A stretch of DNA of 64,000 bases from Asparagopsis taxiformis (lineage: Eukaryota; Rhodophyta; Florideophyceae; Bonnemaisoniales; Bonnemaisoniaceae): the NCBI GenBank assembly GCA_030407315.1, contig JALQPE010000100.1, forward strand, positions 186,001-250,000, written 5' to 3'. The translations under genes and the position numbers were made by a program. Under the pieces are notes generated by a model, which searched no databases, was not told the DNA's origin, and saw nothing but the letters and a program-made list of their open reading frames with translations. This document shows, in pieces, positions 52,508 to 63,000 of the stretch (the stretch's first letter is position 1; each line of letters starts with the position of its first letter).

Positions 52508-54655
52508 GTAGACAGTGAGACGGGTGCAAATGCCAGTTGGGCGCCAAGTAGCAGAAACGTCTCCTGTATGTGATGCGACACTTTTGTGGAAGCGTACAGA
52601 GAGTTTACCCTAATATCGCGTCGGTGCATAAAGGTGGCAACGAAATGTACAGAGGCGTTGCGCTGTGCGATGCATGCGATCAGTTGCTGCAATGTGTCCA
52701 TCATCTGTGCGCGCATTGAATGTTACCAAATTTGCTACCCGCTGGCACGTACAGTAGCGCCATTGCTGGACGCGCGTGATCTCACAATATCCCAACCGCA
52801 TCGTATTCGGCCAAGTCATTTCCGTCGACACGAGATGCATTTCTATTCGTCTCATCTCCCTGTGCGCCCGATTGACGCTGCTGCATCCGTCCGACAACTT
52901 GCGCGCCCTCTTGTCATGCCGCTCGGCGACTTGGGCGATCCAATTCGAGACTCGGCAAGCAAGCTGCGTTTCGTGAGTAGAAGCGATTCTTTTCACGTAG
53001 TGGCGCGGTAGAAGCATGCCACGTGGCCACCTGTCTGCCGGTTTCACGAATGGGAATTTGTAAATCATATTGCTGCGTTTTCTGGTTGTGATTGGCCGAG
53101 CGTGGCGTACACATGCCATGTTCTCATCGTGCATAAAATTCATTTGTGGTTCCACTCGTGTCGAGATGGTCGATTTTTCATGAGTCATTGCTGTTTTTTG
53201 AGCTTTTGTTACCACCAAGCGAGTGGAATTTGGGTAGAAACACTCGAGCACAGCGCGGCGCAGCGCAGCGCAGCGCTACAGTGCGGTGAAGGTGGCCAAC
53301 CAGCCAAAATATGCCATCAACTTTGCAGACCTAACACGCTCTACCTCTAGTATTATAGCTGTTCCAGTAAATTAGATTGTCACGAGATGCTACTGTACAC
53401 CCGCTCCACTACTTGAGAATAACCTCCATCATTACATTCCTATCAATTTATTTCGCCCATTTGTAGTTGCTGGAAACACCATCGCTGTACGTGATTCGTT
53501 TTCCCTCACTACATCGATCTTCCCAACCGCCTGGTTACCGAAATTGAAAGATACAATCACTTGTCAAATTCGCGTCGCGCAGAGCCCAGCAATTGTATTG
53601 GCCGCCATTACAGCGAGATATGATATCCCGCGCTGTGTACCCGAAACGAGATACGCAGTTCTGAAAGCCGTCTCTACTAATGTCTACGCACTGTAACGAC
53701 CGCTGGTCGGCAGCATCGATCTCGGACGCCATACGTGAGACGACTGTCTCGGACAATCGGATCGACGCGTGTAGATACTACTTGAGATCTCTCCTTCCAG
53801 AGAGCATTGCTTGGTCCATCCCAATGCAGCGCGCGATCGGTGCACTGCTGACGGCGACATCGAAACATCCAGTGCGCAAAACGCCCGAGCTCGAGACGCC
53901 CATACGTGACGCCGCGTCTATCGAAAAGTTTTCAATTTGGCAAATATTTTCAATTCTTGAAAACTTTTTCTGCTGTATGCGCAACATACAATGCAATAGT
54001 GCAATCGATATATGTGTAAGGCCTAGTACAGCCACAGGAGCGATCAGGGGGGCGTAGAAATCAACCCTAGATACAAGTATTCGATGCCTGTAGTCACGAC
54101 ATCATGCCAGGATTTCCTCTGTAACCTATCTACGGCTCGATGGAGCGCGAACGAGGCATCGAGCGGCAACCGGCTGTGGTCTATACGGATGTTTGCGTGA
54201 TGCGGTGGTATTTTCGGGCGGTTTTGTCCTCCCATGCCGCCATCAGGGCGGCGATCAGCAACACGAGAGTACATTTCCAATTAAAATTTGGCGAGTTGAC
54301 GATGAGGTCATCACAACAAACGGAGGTCGAGCTGTACTGTATGCGGCCAACCAACGCAATATCGTTAAAAAAGTCGTTGCAAATGGAGATGAGCAAAATT
54401 GCGTAAATATCTCTTCGCTACCCTAAATAGTCAGCAGCGAATCGAAATCAGATTCACTCGTTTCATAAATACAACGCAGATGACAACGGGCAGCACCGTT
54501 GTCACGCTTCCAATACGTGGGAATCTCATGTTCCCAGTGTTGCCAAAATTTGATTCAACACACTACACGACTTGATAAAAAACCCCAATTATCTGCACAC
54601 TCTTCCAACTCGTGCAACTTCGATACTTGCAAACTGTTCAACCCAATCATCCACC
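52508..54655. other. no gene recognised; doubtful minus-strand frame at 52610-53251
   Basis: The 213-codon minus frame is rich in His, Arg, Thr and Met and has no domain; I consider it chance. A short GCGCA-type microsatellite lies near 53255-53275. Confidence 0.45.
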
Positions 54656-56398
54656 ATGTCGGATATTCCAAGGCCCGACTTCTGGCAATGGCTGCGTTTG
54701 AAAATCGCTGGTGCGATCCCGTTGGACGCCCCAGTCCTTCTCACCCTCATTCGTCTCGTGCTTCGTCGCAGTGTCATGCAAGAGATCAACCTCATCAAGG
54801 CTGCCGAACCCTCCGAACCCATCAACCTTGAGCCCCCGCCACCGCACAACACTCGCTCCGACAATGGCATCTACATGGACCTCAAGAGCCCCGCTGCAGG
54901 CGCCTCATTCACCCCATTTGGTAGAAACATGCCCAGAGGCCACAGAGATGTGGACCGTTCTCCCCCCGTGCAGACCATCGCTCATAAACTTCTCGCCCGT
55001 GATACTTTCAAGCCCGCTGGAGACCAACTCAACGTGCTGGCCGCCGCCTGGATCCAATTCATGGCCCATGATTGGATGCGCGGCGAACAACTCGATGATC
55101 TTGTAGAGTTGTCCGAAGGCTCCGGTTGTCCCCTCAATAACTTTTCGTTCAAGAAATCAGCGGTTCGCGAGAGTGACGGCGCTTTGATTAATGAAAAGAC
55201 CCATTGGTGGGATACCGGTGTCATCTACGGTGCTACCGGCGCAGAGGTGTCAAAGGTTCGAACTCTTGTGGGAGGACGACTCAGGGTCACTAATGATCTC
55301 GGTGTTCTTCCGTCTGATGAAGACGGAGTTGTTGTCTCGGGAGACAATCAAAACGTTTGGGTCGGTGTTCGCTTGCTGCAAGACCTCTTTGTTAGAGAAC
55401 ATAACCTCGTCGCAGATACAATCGCGAGGGAACATCCTGAACTCGCTGATGATGATGAAGCGCTCTTCCGACGTGCACGCTTGGTAGTTGCCGCTGTTGC
55501 CGCCAAGATCCACACCGTTGACTGGACTGTGGAACTATTGAAGACACCCTCACTCAAGGCCGGCATGGAGACCAATTGGTACGGATTGTTCCACGGTCTC
55601 GGATTGACCAAAGGTGGTCCGCCAGGAGTTTTCTCAGTTGTCGGAAAGACTACGGAGAACCATGGCGTACCTTTTGCACTTACAGATGAGTTCCTTTCCG
55701 TGTACCGTCTCCATCCTATGATTCCAGATGTGCTGCCGCTTGAAAGTGGAGAGCAGCGCATTGAAAACTTTTTCACCCAGGCTGGTGATGATCTGCTTCG
55801 TGAGAACCCTTCAGTAGCACTTGAAGCTTGGGATGCTATCATCAAGTATCCGTGCGGTAATCTGGAACTCTTCAACTATCCTTCCGACATGCGCAATCTC
55901 GACCATTCCGACACGGATGGTAAGTCAATGGAGTCCAACATTGATCTCGCGGCACTTGACTTGTATCGAGACCGTGAGCGTGGGTTGAAGAAGTACAACG
56001 ACTTCCGTCGTGGGCTCTATTTGGAGCCGTTCAAGGATTACGCAGACCTTACCGGCGGTAATCAGAAGGCTATTGCTGCTTTGACAGATGTGTACGGCCC
56101 GGACGGCATCGAAGAAGTCGATTTGCTAGTCGGGAATCTTGCAGAGAAAAAGGTTGCAGGTTTCGCCATTTCAGAGACAAGCTTTGAGGTGTTCTTGCTC
56201 ATGGCGTCGCGTCGTCTAGAGACGGATCGCTTCTTGAATGAGGACTTCACTGAGGAGGTGTACTCCCAGGCCGGGCTGAAGTGGGTGCAGGAAACTGATG
56301 GTATTAAGCAGGTGATTGCTAGACATTTGCCGGACCAATACAAGTTGATTCCCGCCAATGAGTCTGGCTTCAAACCGACCACTGTTTGGCCGCAGTGA
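54656..56398 (+). CDS. fatty acid alpha-dioxygenase-like heme peroxidase
   Basis: The 580-residue protein matches plant alpha-dioxygenases (about 640 residues) along its length. The distal heme His is in WIQFMAHDW (His138), LLQDLFVREHN follows, and the proximal region is FLSVYRLHPMIPD with catalytic Tyr350 and proximal His353. The C-terminal block DLAALDLYRDRERG, FRRGLYLEP, VDLLVGNLAEKK and FAISETSFEVFLLM is characteristic of this family rather than of myeloperoxidase-type enzymes. The enzyme adds O2 to the alpha carbon of fatty acids, giving 2-hydroperoxides used in oxylipin and defence chemistry. I chose the ATG at 54656 (MSDIPRPDFW) because the 28 upstream codons look non-coding. No signal peptide is visible. 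Stop is TGA. The next gene is convergent. Confidence 0.93.
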   Translation: MSDIPRPDFWQWLRLKIAGAIPLDAPVLLTLIRLVLRRSVMQEINLIKAAEPSEPINLEPPPPHNTRSDNGIYMDLKSPAAGASFTPFGRNMPRGHRDVDRSPPVQTIAHKLLARDTFKPAGDQLNVLAAAWIQFMAHDWMRGEQLDDLVELSEGSGCPLNNFSFKKSAVRESDGALINEKTHWWDTGVIYGATGAEVSKVRTLVGGRLRVTNDLGVLPSDEDGVVVSGDNQNVWVGVRLLQDLFVREHNLVADTIAREHPELADDDEALFRRARLVVAAVAAKIHTVDWTVELLKTPSLKAGMETNWYGLFHGLGLTKGGPPGVFSVVGKTTENHGVPFALTDEFLSVYRLHPMIPDVLPLESGEQRIENFFTQAGDDLLRENPSVALEAWDAIIKYPCGNLELFNYPSDMRNLDHSDTDGKSMESNIDLAALDLYRDRERGLKKYNDFRRGLYLEPFKDYADLTGGNQKAIAALTDVYGPDGIEEVDLLVGNLAEKKVAGFAISETSFEVFLLMASRRLETDRFLNEDFTEEVYSQAGLKWVQETDGIKQVIARHLPDQYKLIPANESGFKPTTVWPQ

Positions 56399-56854
56399 AG
56401 ATGAAGAGTAATGATGGATGCCTCGCACAAACTGGGATCTATCGCAGGGGCGGGCAAATATTTTTTTTTAGTATGATGATAAAGTAATCTCTAGCGTCCC
56501 CGCGGTGAGGTGATGTTTGCGAAATCGAAATGACACCAAGATTATTTAGCTTTTGATCTCTTTAGCAGCAGAGTGATGTCACGAATGCCACCACAGAACA
56601 TTCTTCTTCTACGCTCTTGATCCTATATGTTCCCCCTATCGACCACTATTTTTCCCATAACACATCGGTCAAGTTAATGAATACGACTTTAAACATATAT
56701 CGTCTTACTGCAATTAACAAGTACAGTACCATCTACCCACCGCTTTATAACATGTTTAAGAAGCTACTTCAATCTCGACTGAGACCTAGTGTCATCCGCA
56801 ATGAAACAACCTCTTGCCGTACACACAAACTAGGTTCACATGCTACTCTCTCCA
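56399..56854. other. convergent intergenic spacer
   Basis: Spacer between two genes that end toward each other. AT-rich runs after the alpha-dioxygenase stop could hold polyadenylation signals, but none is canonical. Confidence 0.5.
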
Positions 56855-57787
56855 TCAACTACTGAGGCACGCTTGCACACAAGCTGAAACACGCCGAGCT
56901 GAAGAGCAAGTATTACTCCCCGACCCCGGAACAGGGCTGGTGGGCAGTCCACAACGGCGTTTAGCAGCAGCTGAGTTATCACGGATACATTTCTGATGAA
57001 AACAGATTCCAGAAATACAATCAGAGCCCACAGAACAACGCCTGCACTGCCTCTTTCCCACGAGAACTGTGACCGGTGGAGCGCTCGTGCGCGGAGCTCT
57101 GCCGCCCCTGCCCCGGATGAAATTGGCGGTCGACTTGGAGAGCTCGGTAAGCAAACACTTTGTCGGTGGGAGAGAGGTGATCTTCGGAACAAAGTTACTG
57201 GTCGTTGCCGGACGATTCGGGCTGAGAAGTTCGAAACGAATTGCAAAGCTGAAACGAGCGACAACATCATTCGGACAACCTCCGTCGTTCTCACACCAAA
57301 TCAGGAAGGTATAGTTGGCGCTCTTACTCGTGCTACCGGGCATGGAAATGCCGGAGTAGCACGCAAACGGCTCGGAGAAGGAGCCGGAGGCGCCGTTAAT
57401 TGCGGTCGGGAGCGGTTCGATTCCGAACTGCGTGATTGAAGAGCGATGGAAGTAGCATCCGTCCGAGCAGCGACATTCGGACGCCTGAATATGCTCCGCG
57501 TTACCAACGGACAGGTCGCTGTAGAGTGGCTGTACCAGGAATTTTCCAGCTGTTTCCGGTTTGTAGAGGCGGAGCCCACATAGATTGCAGCCGCCCGGTG
57601 CGAGAGGAAGATCGCACTTTGTTGGGTCGGGAACGATTTGAGACACGGCTGTGATTACTTTCGGCGTGCAGCCTTGTATGACTGTTCCGATGAAGGATTG
57701 CGGGATCTGGGGCGGGGCATGGCCCGCACAGGCATCGCAGTGCAGGAATACAGAGAGGATCAACGAGATATAGAGCAGGAACTTCAT
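56855..57787 (-). CDS. secreted Cys-rich protein of unknown function
   Basis: The 310-residue protein begins with a clear signal peptide (MKFLLYISLILSVFLHCDAC, cleavage near AGHA). The mature part has many cysteines in spaced pairs: CNLCGLRL, CRCSDGCYF, and a C-terminal cluster CRRCSVGSDCISGICFHQKC, followed by four or more further Cys. The last cluster resembles a small disulfide knot such as those in Dickkopf- or EGF-like modules, but I would not name it. The middle has a possible glycosylation site (NYTF). It is probably extracellular or wall-associated. Single exon. A TATA box lies about 100 bases upstream. Confidence 0.75.
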   Translation of the reverse strand: MKFLLYISLILSVFLHCDACAGHAPPQIPQSFIGTVIQGCTPKVITAVSQIVPDPTKCDLPLAPGGCNLCGLRLYKPETAGKFLVQPLYSDLSVGNAEHIQASECRCSDGCYFHRSSITQFGIEPLPTAINGASGSFSEPFACYSGISMPGSTSKSANYTFLIWCENDGGCPNDVVARFSFAIRFELLSPNRPATTSNFVPKITSLPPTKCLLTELSKSTANFIRGRGGRAPRTSAPPVTVLVGKRQCRRCSVGSDCISGICFHQKCIRDNSAAAKRRCGLPTSPVPGSGSNTCSSARRVSACVQACLSS

Positions 57788-60057
57788 AGTGCGTTTGGAG
57801 GATGGTGTGTGAATGTGTTGGATTGGAGGTTTGGGAGATGGGAGGAATGAGATGGATAGGAAGAACAGATGAGTGGCGAATGGGGGGTTTTATAGTGTTC
57901 GGTCATGTCGGATAGTGATAAAGTTTAGATGGCGTGGATGTGATTCACATCTTGAGATGGTTGTTTCATGAGAGGGATTGATTTGTTGGGAGAGGATATG
58001 GGTATGTTATGTGGTAAGCACGGCTGAAAGATTACAGTTGTAAAGATTAGGTGGTGATGCGAATTACGTCACTTTGGATGTTGCATAAAAAGATGGATGA
58101 GGCCTCAAGTTAGGGCTTATCACAGCCGAAAATAGTGACGTCAAAAGGGAATAAGCTTATTGCATAGTGATGTATCGGCTCATGTAGTGAATTATGTTGT
58201 TATCGTGAGGTGGAAAGGTAATGAAGTATGCTTAGTAGAGGTGATATGAAGATTCAACTTGAAAATATTCACTCGATTTGGTAACATGAATGGGGAATGA
58301 CTATACTAACGTAAACAATCTCAGCGAGGAATTACATATCTTTGTGTCCTGTTGAAATCAGGTCCAGAGGCTACGCCGCGTAGCCTACGCCAAGTTAGTT
58401 GAGCTCATGAAAAACTTGTGCCGAGTCTTTCGATAAAAGGATTGGGCCTGACTTGTTTACAGCATTACATGATATCTTACCGAAAATCAGGGCTCAAAAA
58501 TAAGATATGGATATCTTTTTGTCATACCTTTATCATCGCAAGTACTAATGTACGCTTCGGTCTAGGACAGCTTGTCCCAGAGGCTCGGATGACAACGTCA
58601 TCACGAATGGAGTCAATTGCCCTGACGACATCTTCGGCCTGTCGGAGCAGCCAAACGTTGCTATCCGAGGCGGCAGTGACATCAACTCAGGTTCATCACC
58701 TTAGAAGATTGTTCCAATCTACTTATTTGTGTGGTTCACATCAAGGCTCGATCGGGAACATACATGGGAGCCAGCGATAGGACGTTATCAAAATTCACAT
58801 GGCTGCTTATTTTGCCATCATGGCAAACGTTACCATGAGATCTTCGTTTTCTTAATACGTCGAATATACTTCAGATCGTGTTGATTGGCAAATATCCTCT
58901 TTCATTCGTTGGATGCACCACAGAGGCAGCGAGATTGCACGGGTTTCCGGACTTTGAGCTCGTCTCGTTGGATTTATCGCCTGCTGCGCACACAACTCTT
59001 CTGAAACATATTGATTCACTTGGAGTATTCAAGAAAACGATGAGTGCTCGCAGCTGTCTGAGCAAATTTCAATCAACGATTCTGCGTAGTCAGTATGTTG
59101 CTAATCTACAAAGCTTATGACTAGCTAGCTATACCTCTTCTATGCAAGCCTATTCGCTTTTACAGGAGGAGATTTGGGCGAGACGATACGTTGATAGCTT
59201 GGCAACTTATGTCTTCTGTCCGTATGTGGAACACCCCACTCTGAGGCCATATTTTTGCTAAACTGCGGCTTGTCAGGAATGATAGCCACCCGCAGCGGAC
59301 TTTCACACGGCTGCAAATGCTCTAGTTGTTCTGCACAGTCATCTCTAGCTAAAGATATATTTATTCTACGGTCTCAAGTCTAGATAACCGCCTACACGGG
59401 CTAATAACGACCACAATCATCCTAACTTGATGGTCTAGAAGATTTCACTACTACAGCTACGTCATTTTTTCTACACGGTAGCAGGACCGTGTTCCGGTTC
59501 TGAATATGATTCGCTTCAAGCTCATGTTACAACCGACGTGAATAGCGATCGATGCACCCATCATTCACTCATCGATACTTCATTTGAGCAGATGTTATTC
59601 TTCTCACTGTGCGTCCACCCATTTCCATGACTCTTGGCAAAGGACGGTCGAATACTTGAACGACATACGAGGAATGTCGAAGCGTGGAGTCACGCCAGTC
59701 GAGAAGATTGCCGCGAGGTCAACAACGTTCGTTGACCTGGCCAGAGGCAGAAGCGTCCATGAAGCAAGTTGACTTGCAATATACACCACTATTCTTTTCT
59801 GAAAGACAGGCTGTCCAATGCGAACTGTAAGATGGAAGCATCAGCCATAACTTTCAACTACGACAGCTTATCAAGTGTTCCCAACGCGCTTCACTTGTCC
59901 GGCTGTACAGCTGTACTTTCACACGTCACATCATTGCTGCTGCTTTCAAGTCATCCAACCATCGCCTTAGAATGAAGTACGTTAATCAGCCTCTTTGCCT
60001 ACCACCAAGTCGCCATCCAAGGAGCGATTTCCACCCACCGCCAGTGAACGAAGCAAC
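57788..60057. other. no gene recognised
   Basis: About 2.2 kb between the divergent Cys-rich and NB-ARC genes, with only short, non-conserved-looking frames (for example 58418-58780 and 58878-59120). Confidence 0.5.
57886..57894 (-). promoter_or_regulatory. TATA box of the secreted Cys-rich gene
   Basis: The minus strand reads TATAAAACC about 100 bases before the ATG at 57787, a good position for a core promoter. Confidence 0.55.
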
Positions 60058-63000
60058 ATGAGGCCGGACTTGCCCGAGACCATGCAGTTCTCACCGCTTC
60101 GAAATCCCGAAAGCGAAGTCGCACCAAACCCGCACCTTCGATATCAATTGATTCCCGCTGTCCAACCGGCGCCCCCACAACGGTCGCCTACATTCATCCT
60201 ACCATCGCCAGTCGCCCCGCTTCGTCCAACATCCACCCGTCTTAAATCGAACAATAGTCATCCACACGTATTCTATGTCCCCACTAATTCACTACATGTA
60301 CTCAACTTCTCCGCACCCAACACACCCGAATGCAGGGCGCTACGAGCACTGCTCTCCACGATGCCCGCTCGAAACTCCGTCGCCCTTTTCGGCATGGGTG
60401 GCGCTGGAAAAACTACAACCCTCAAAGCGCTTGGTTATCTACCGGATATTTGGCATACCTTCAACGATGGTATTTGGTTTATCGAAGTTGGCCATGATAT
60501 CACACTTGCCGCCTTCATCAATCAATTGAAGCAACTCGTTCAAGTTGCCTTCCCTGACTTTTATGATCAATTTGTGCAGCTTTCTGCCTCTCAGCAAACT
60601 CATGAACGCATGATTGCGCGATTATTGGATCTTCTTTCCACTAAGCACTTTCTGCTCATACTTGACGATGTCTGGGATGTAGTGGATACTGTTTACGACC
60701 TGGTGACCACCATCTGTTTGGCTGTTCGTCACACCAAACGCACTTCGTTCAAAGTATTGACGTCTACTCGAAAATGGAAAGTTGGACAAATGCATGATGT
60801 TCCCATCAATCTCAACCCTGTAGAAGAGAATATTAACGCCGCACAACGTATTCTCTGCTGTCATGCTGGCATTCATATGTCGTCTCTCAGTTCCCTGACG
60901 CATGAGAATCATATTGCATTCAACCGTATCATCAAAATGTGCGCGGGCTTACCCCTCGCCCTGAGCGTTGCAGGGTCATCTGTGCTAGAAATGACCGAAC
61001 CTTCCGATCAAGGCTCTGCGCGCAACTACCCGTTCGCTCAGTATTGGGAAAGCCTTGAAAAGAATATTGCGCAGTTCGCAAATGCCTCTGTTGACAAACA
61101 TGATGGTTTATTAGCGTCTCTTGGAACGAGCCTGCAGATTCTGGAAAATGATCCCGAGTTCAATCAATTCAATGTACGCCCCATGTTTCGGTCGTTCAGT
61201 GTCTTGAGGAAAAACTCCTCAATTTCTGTGAGTGCTCTTGAGAAATTGTGGGATGTTGATACAGATACTGTTCGAAGTGGTGTCCTAATGTTTTCTCGAA
61301 ACAACCTTGCGACAATGATTAAGGATACCGACAACACGATTGTGGGCTTGAGCACTCATGACTTGATACATGATATGAGCGTCAGTCTAGCCAAACAGGA
61401 AGAGGGCGTCAGCTTTTGGCACCGTAAGCTTATCAATGCATATCTTCAATCTGTAGACTTGCCCGTATATGATGAGCAGGACGGAAAATGTAACCATTGG
61501 TGGATGTTGCAAGATAGTGATTACTACATCATGGAGAACGTTGTGCGTCATCTACTGGGTGCCAGAAAAGGACTAGAAGCTCTACGTCTATTGACTGATT
61601 ATAGGTGGATACAAGTTATGAACCAGGACGAAAGACAAGTTGCCTTCCAGAAAGTCATTGAAGACATCAAATTGTTGAGCGACTATGCGGAGAAACTTGA
61701 AGATGTACGTATCCGAAGAAAACTATCGAAAGAGCTTGATGTGATCGCCGAAACAATGGTTCTCTGTATGATACCATATTGTATGAAAAACCGCAGCGAA
61801 TGTTCGTACCAATTGTACGGGCGCTTAAAATCACTTGGATCACCATCCAGTATTGTGAAACGCATGATCTGGAGCATTGAGAAGTACGCCGATAGACCTT
61901 GGGTGCGCGCACCAGCAGGGGTACTTCGAAATGCAAATAGTGATCTTAAACGTGTGTTCGACGTGGAACAGGAATCCAGTTGTATGGAAGTCGCAGTTGG
62001 AAAGGACGAATTGGTCGTCGGAGGAACAAGTGGTTCTCTTGAAGTTATCAGCAGTCGCGATGGATCTCCTCGACATATCCTTATCGGACATAAATCTCAA
62101 ATCGTAGGCATAAGTTTTGACAAAGCCACGGGAGATATCTATTCATGTGAGAAGGATGGAACTATAATCATTTGGAGAAATTACCAACAATTCTGTGCAT
62201 ATCATTTGGAAAATCTGAGAGCTGATGAACGGCTCACATGTTTACACATCTTGAACTCGCAACAAGTTTTTGTCGTCGGCTCAAGTATCGGTCGGCTGAT
62301 AACAGTTCAATGTGGGAATGGTAGCATTCTGAAAACTGTACAAGCACACTTGAGCCCAGTTTTATGTTTGGTTAGTATGAATGATTCACAATTTTTGATC
62401 TCAACGTCTGACAAATCAATCCGACTAATTGAAGCCCGCACGCTAACAGCGATCGGACAGCCTCTTCGCGGACACGGCGATAAGATTCGTTCCGTTGCAT
62501 TACGTGGCGATGGGCGCGTTCTTGCGTCGGGGTCGTGGGACGGAACTGTGCGGCTATGGGATATGCAACGCCTCAGAGAAATATGCGCATTGCGTCCCGC
62601 AAACAGAGGATGGGTATCTTCTGTCTCATTCAATCGTGCCGGTACATTGCTCTATTCCGCAATTCTGAATGAAGCTCCCGGTGGTGCTTTTCTGCGCTAC
62701 GCTGAAACCGTTCGTGACATTTTTGTATGGGACACGACATTTGTTGCAGAGAACGTCGCTATTCCATTGGTACACAAGTTCACACATGATTCTATGTATG
62801 GTGTATTATCGCTTCGGATGAATCGCGATGAATCTGAACTATTCGCCCTCGCACCATGCCAAGTTTTTGTATGGAACACAAAACCTACACACGAGGGCTA
62901 CGTAGCGAGAGCTGCAGAGCCTGAATCATTTCTCAATGATGTGTTGGCTTTTGGGATATCTGCAGACGGGGCAACGTTGGCCACCAACAGTGAAAAAAGT

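Noticed and set aside
52610..53251. 213-codon minus-strand frame
   Set aside because: His/Arg/Met-rich composition, no domain, no start context. Likely chance in GC-balanced DNA.
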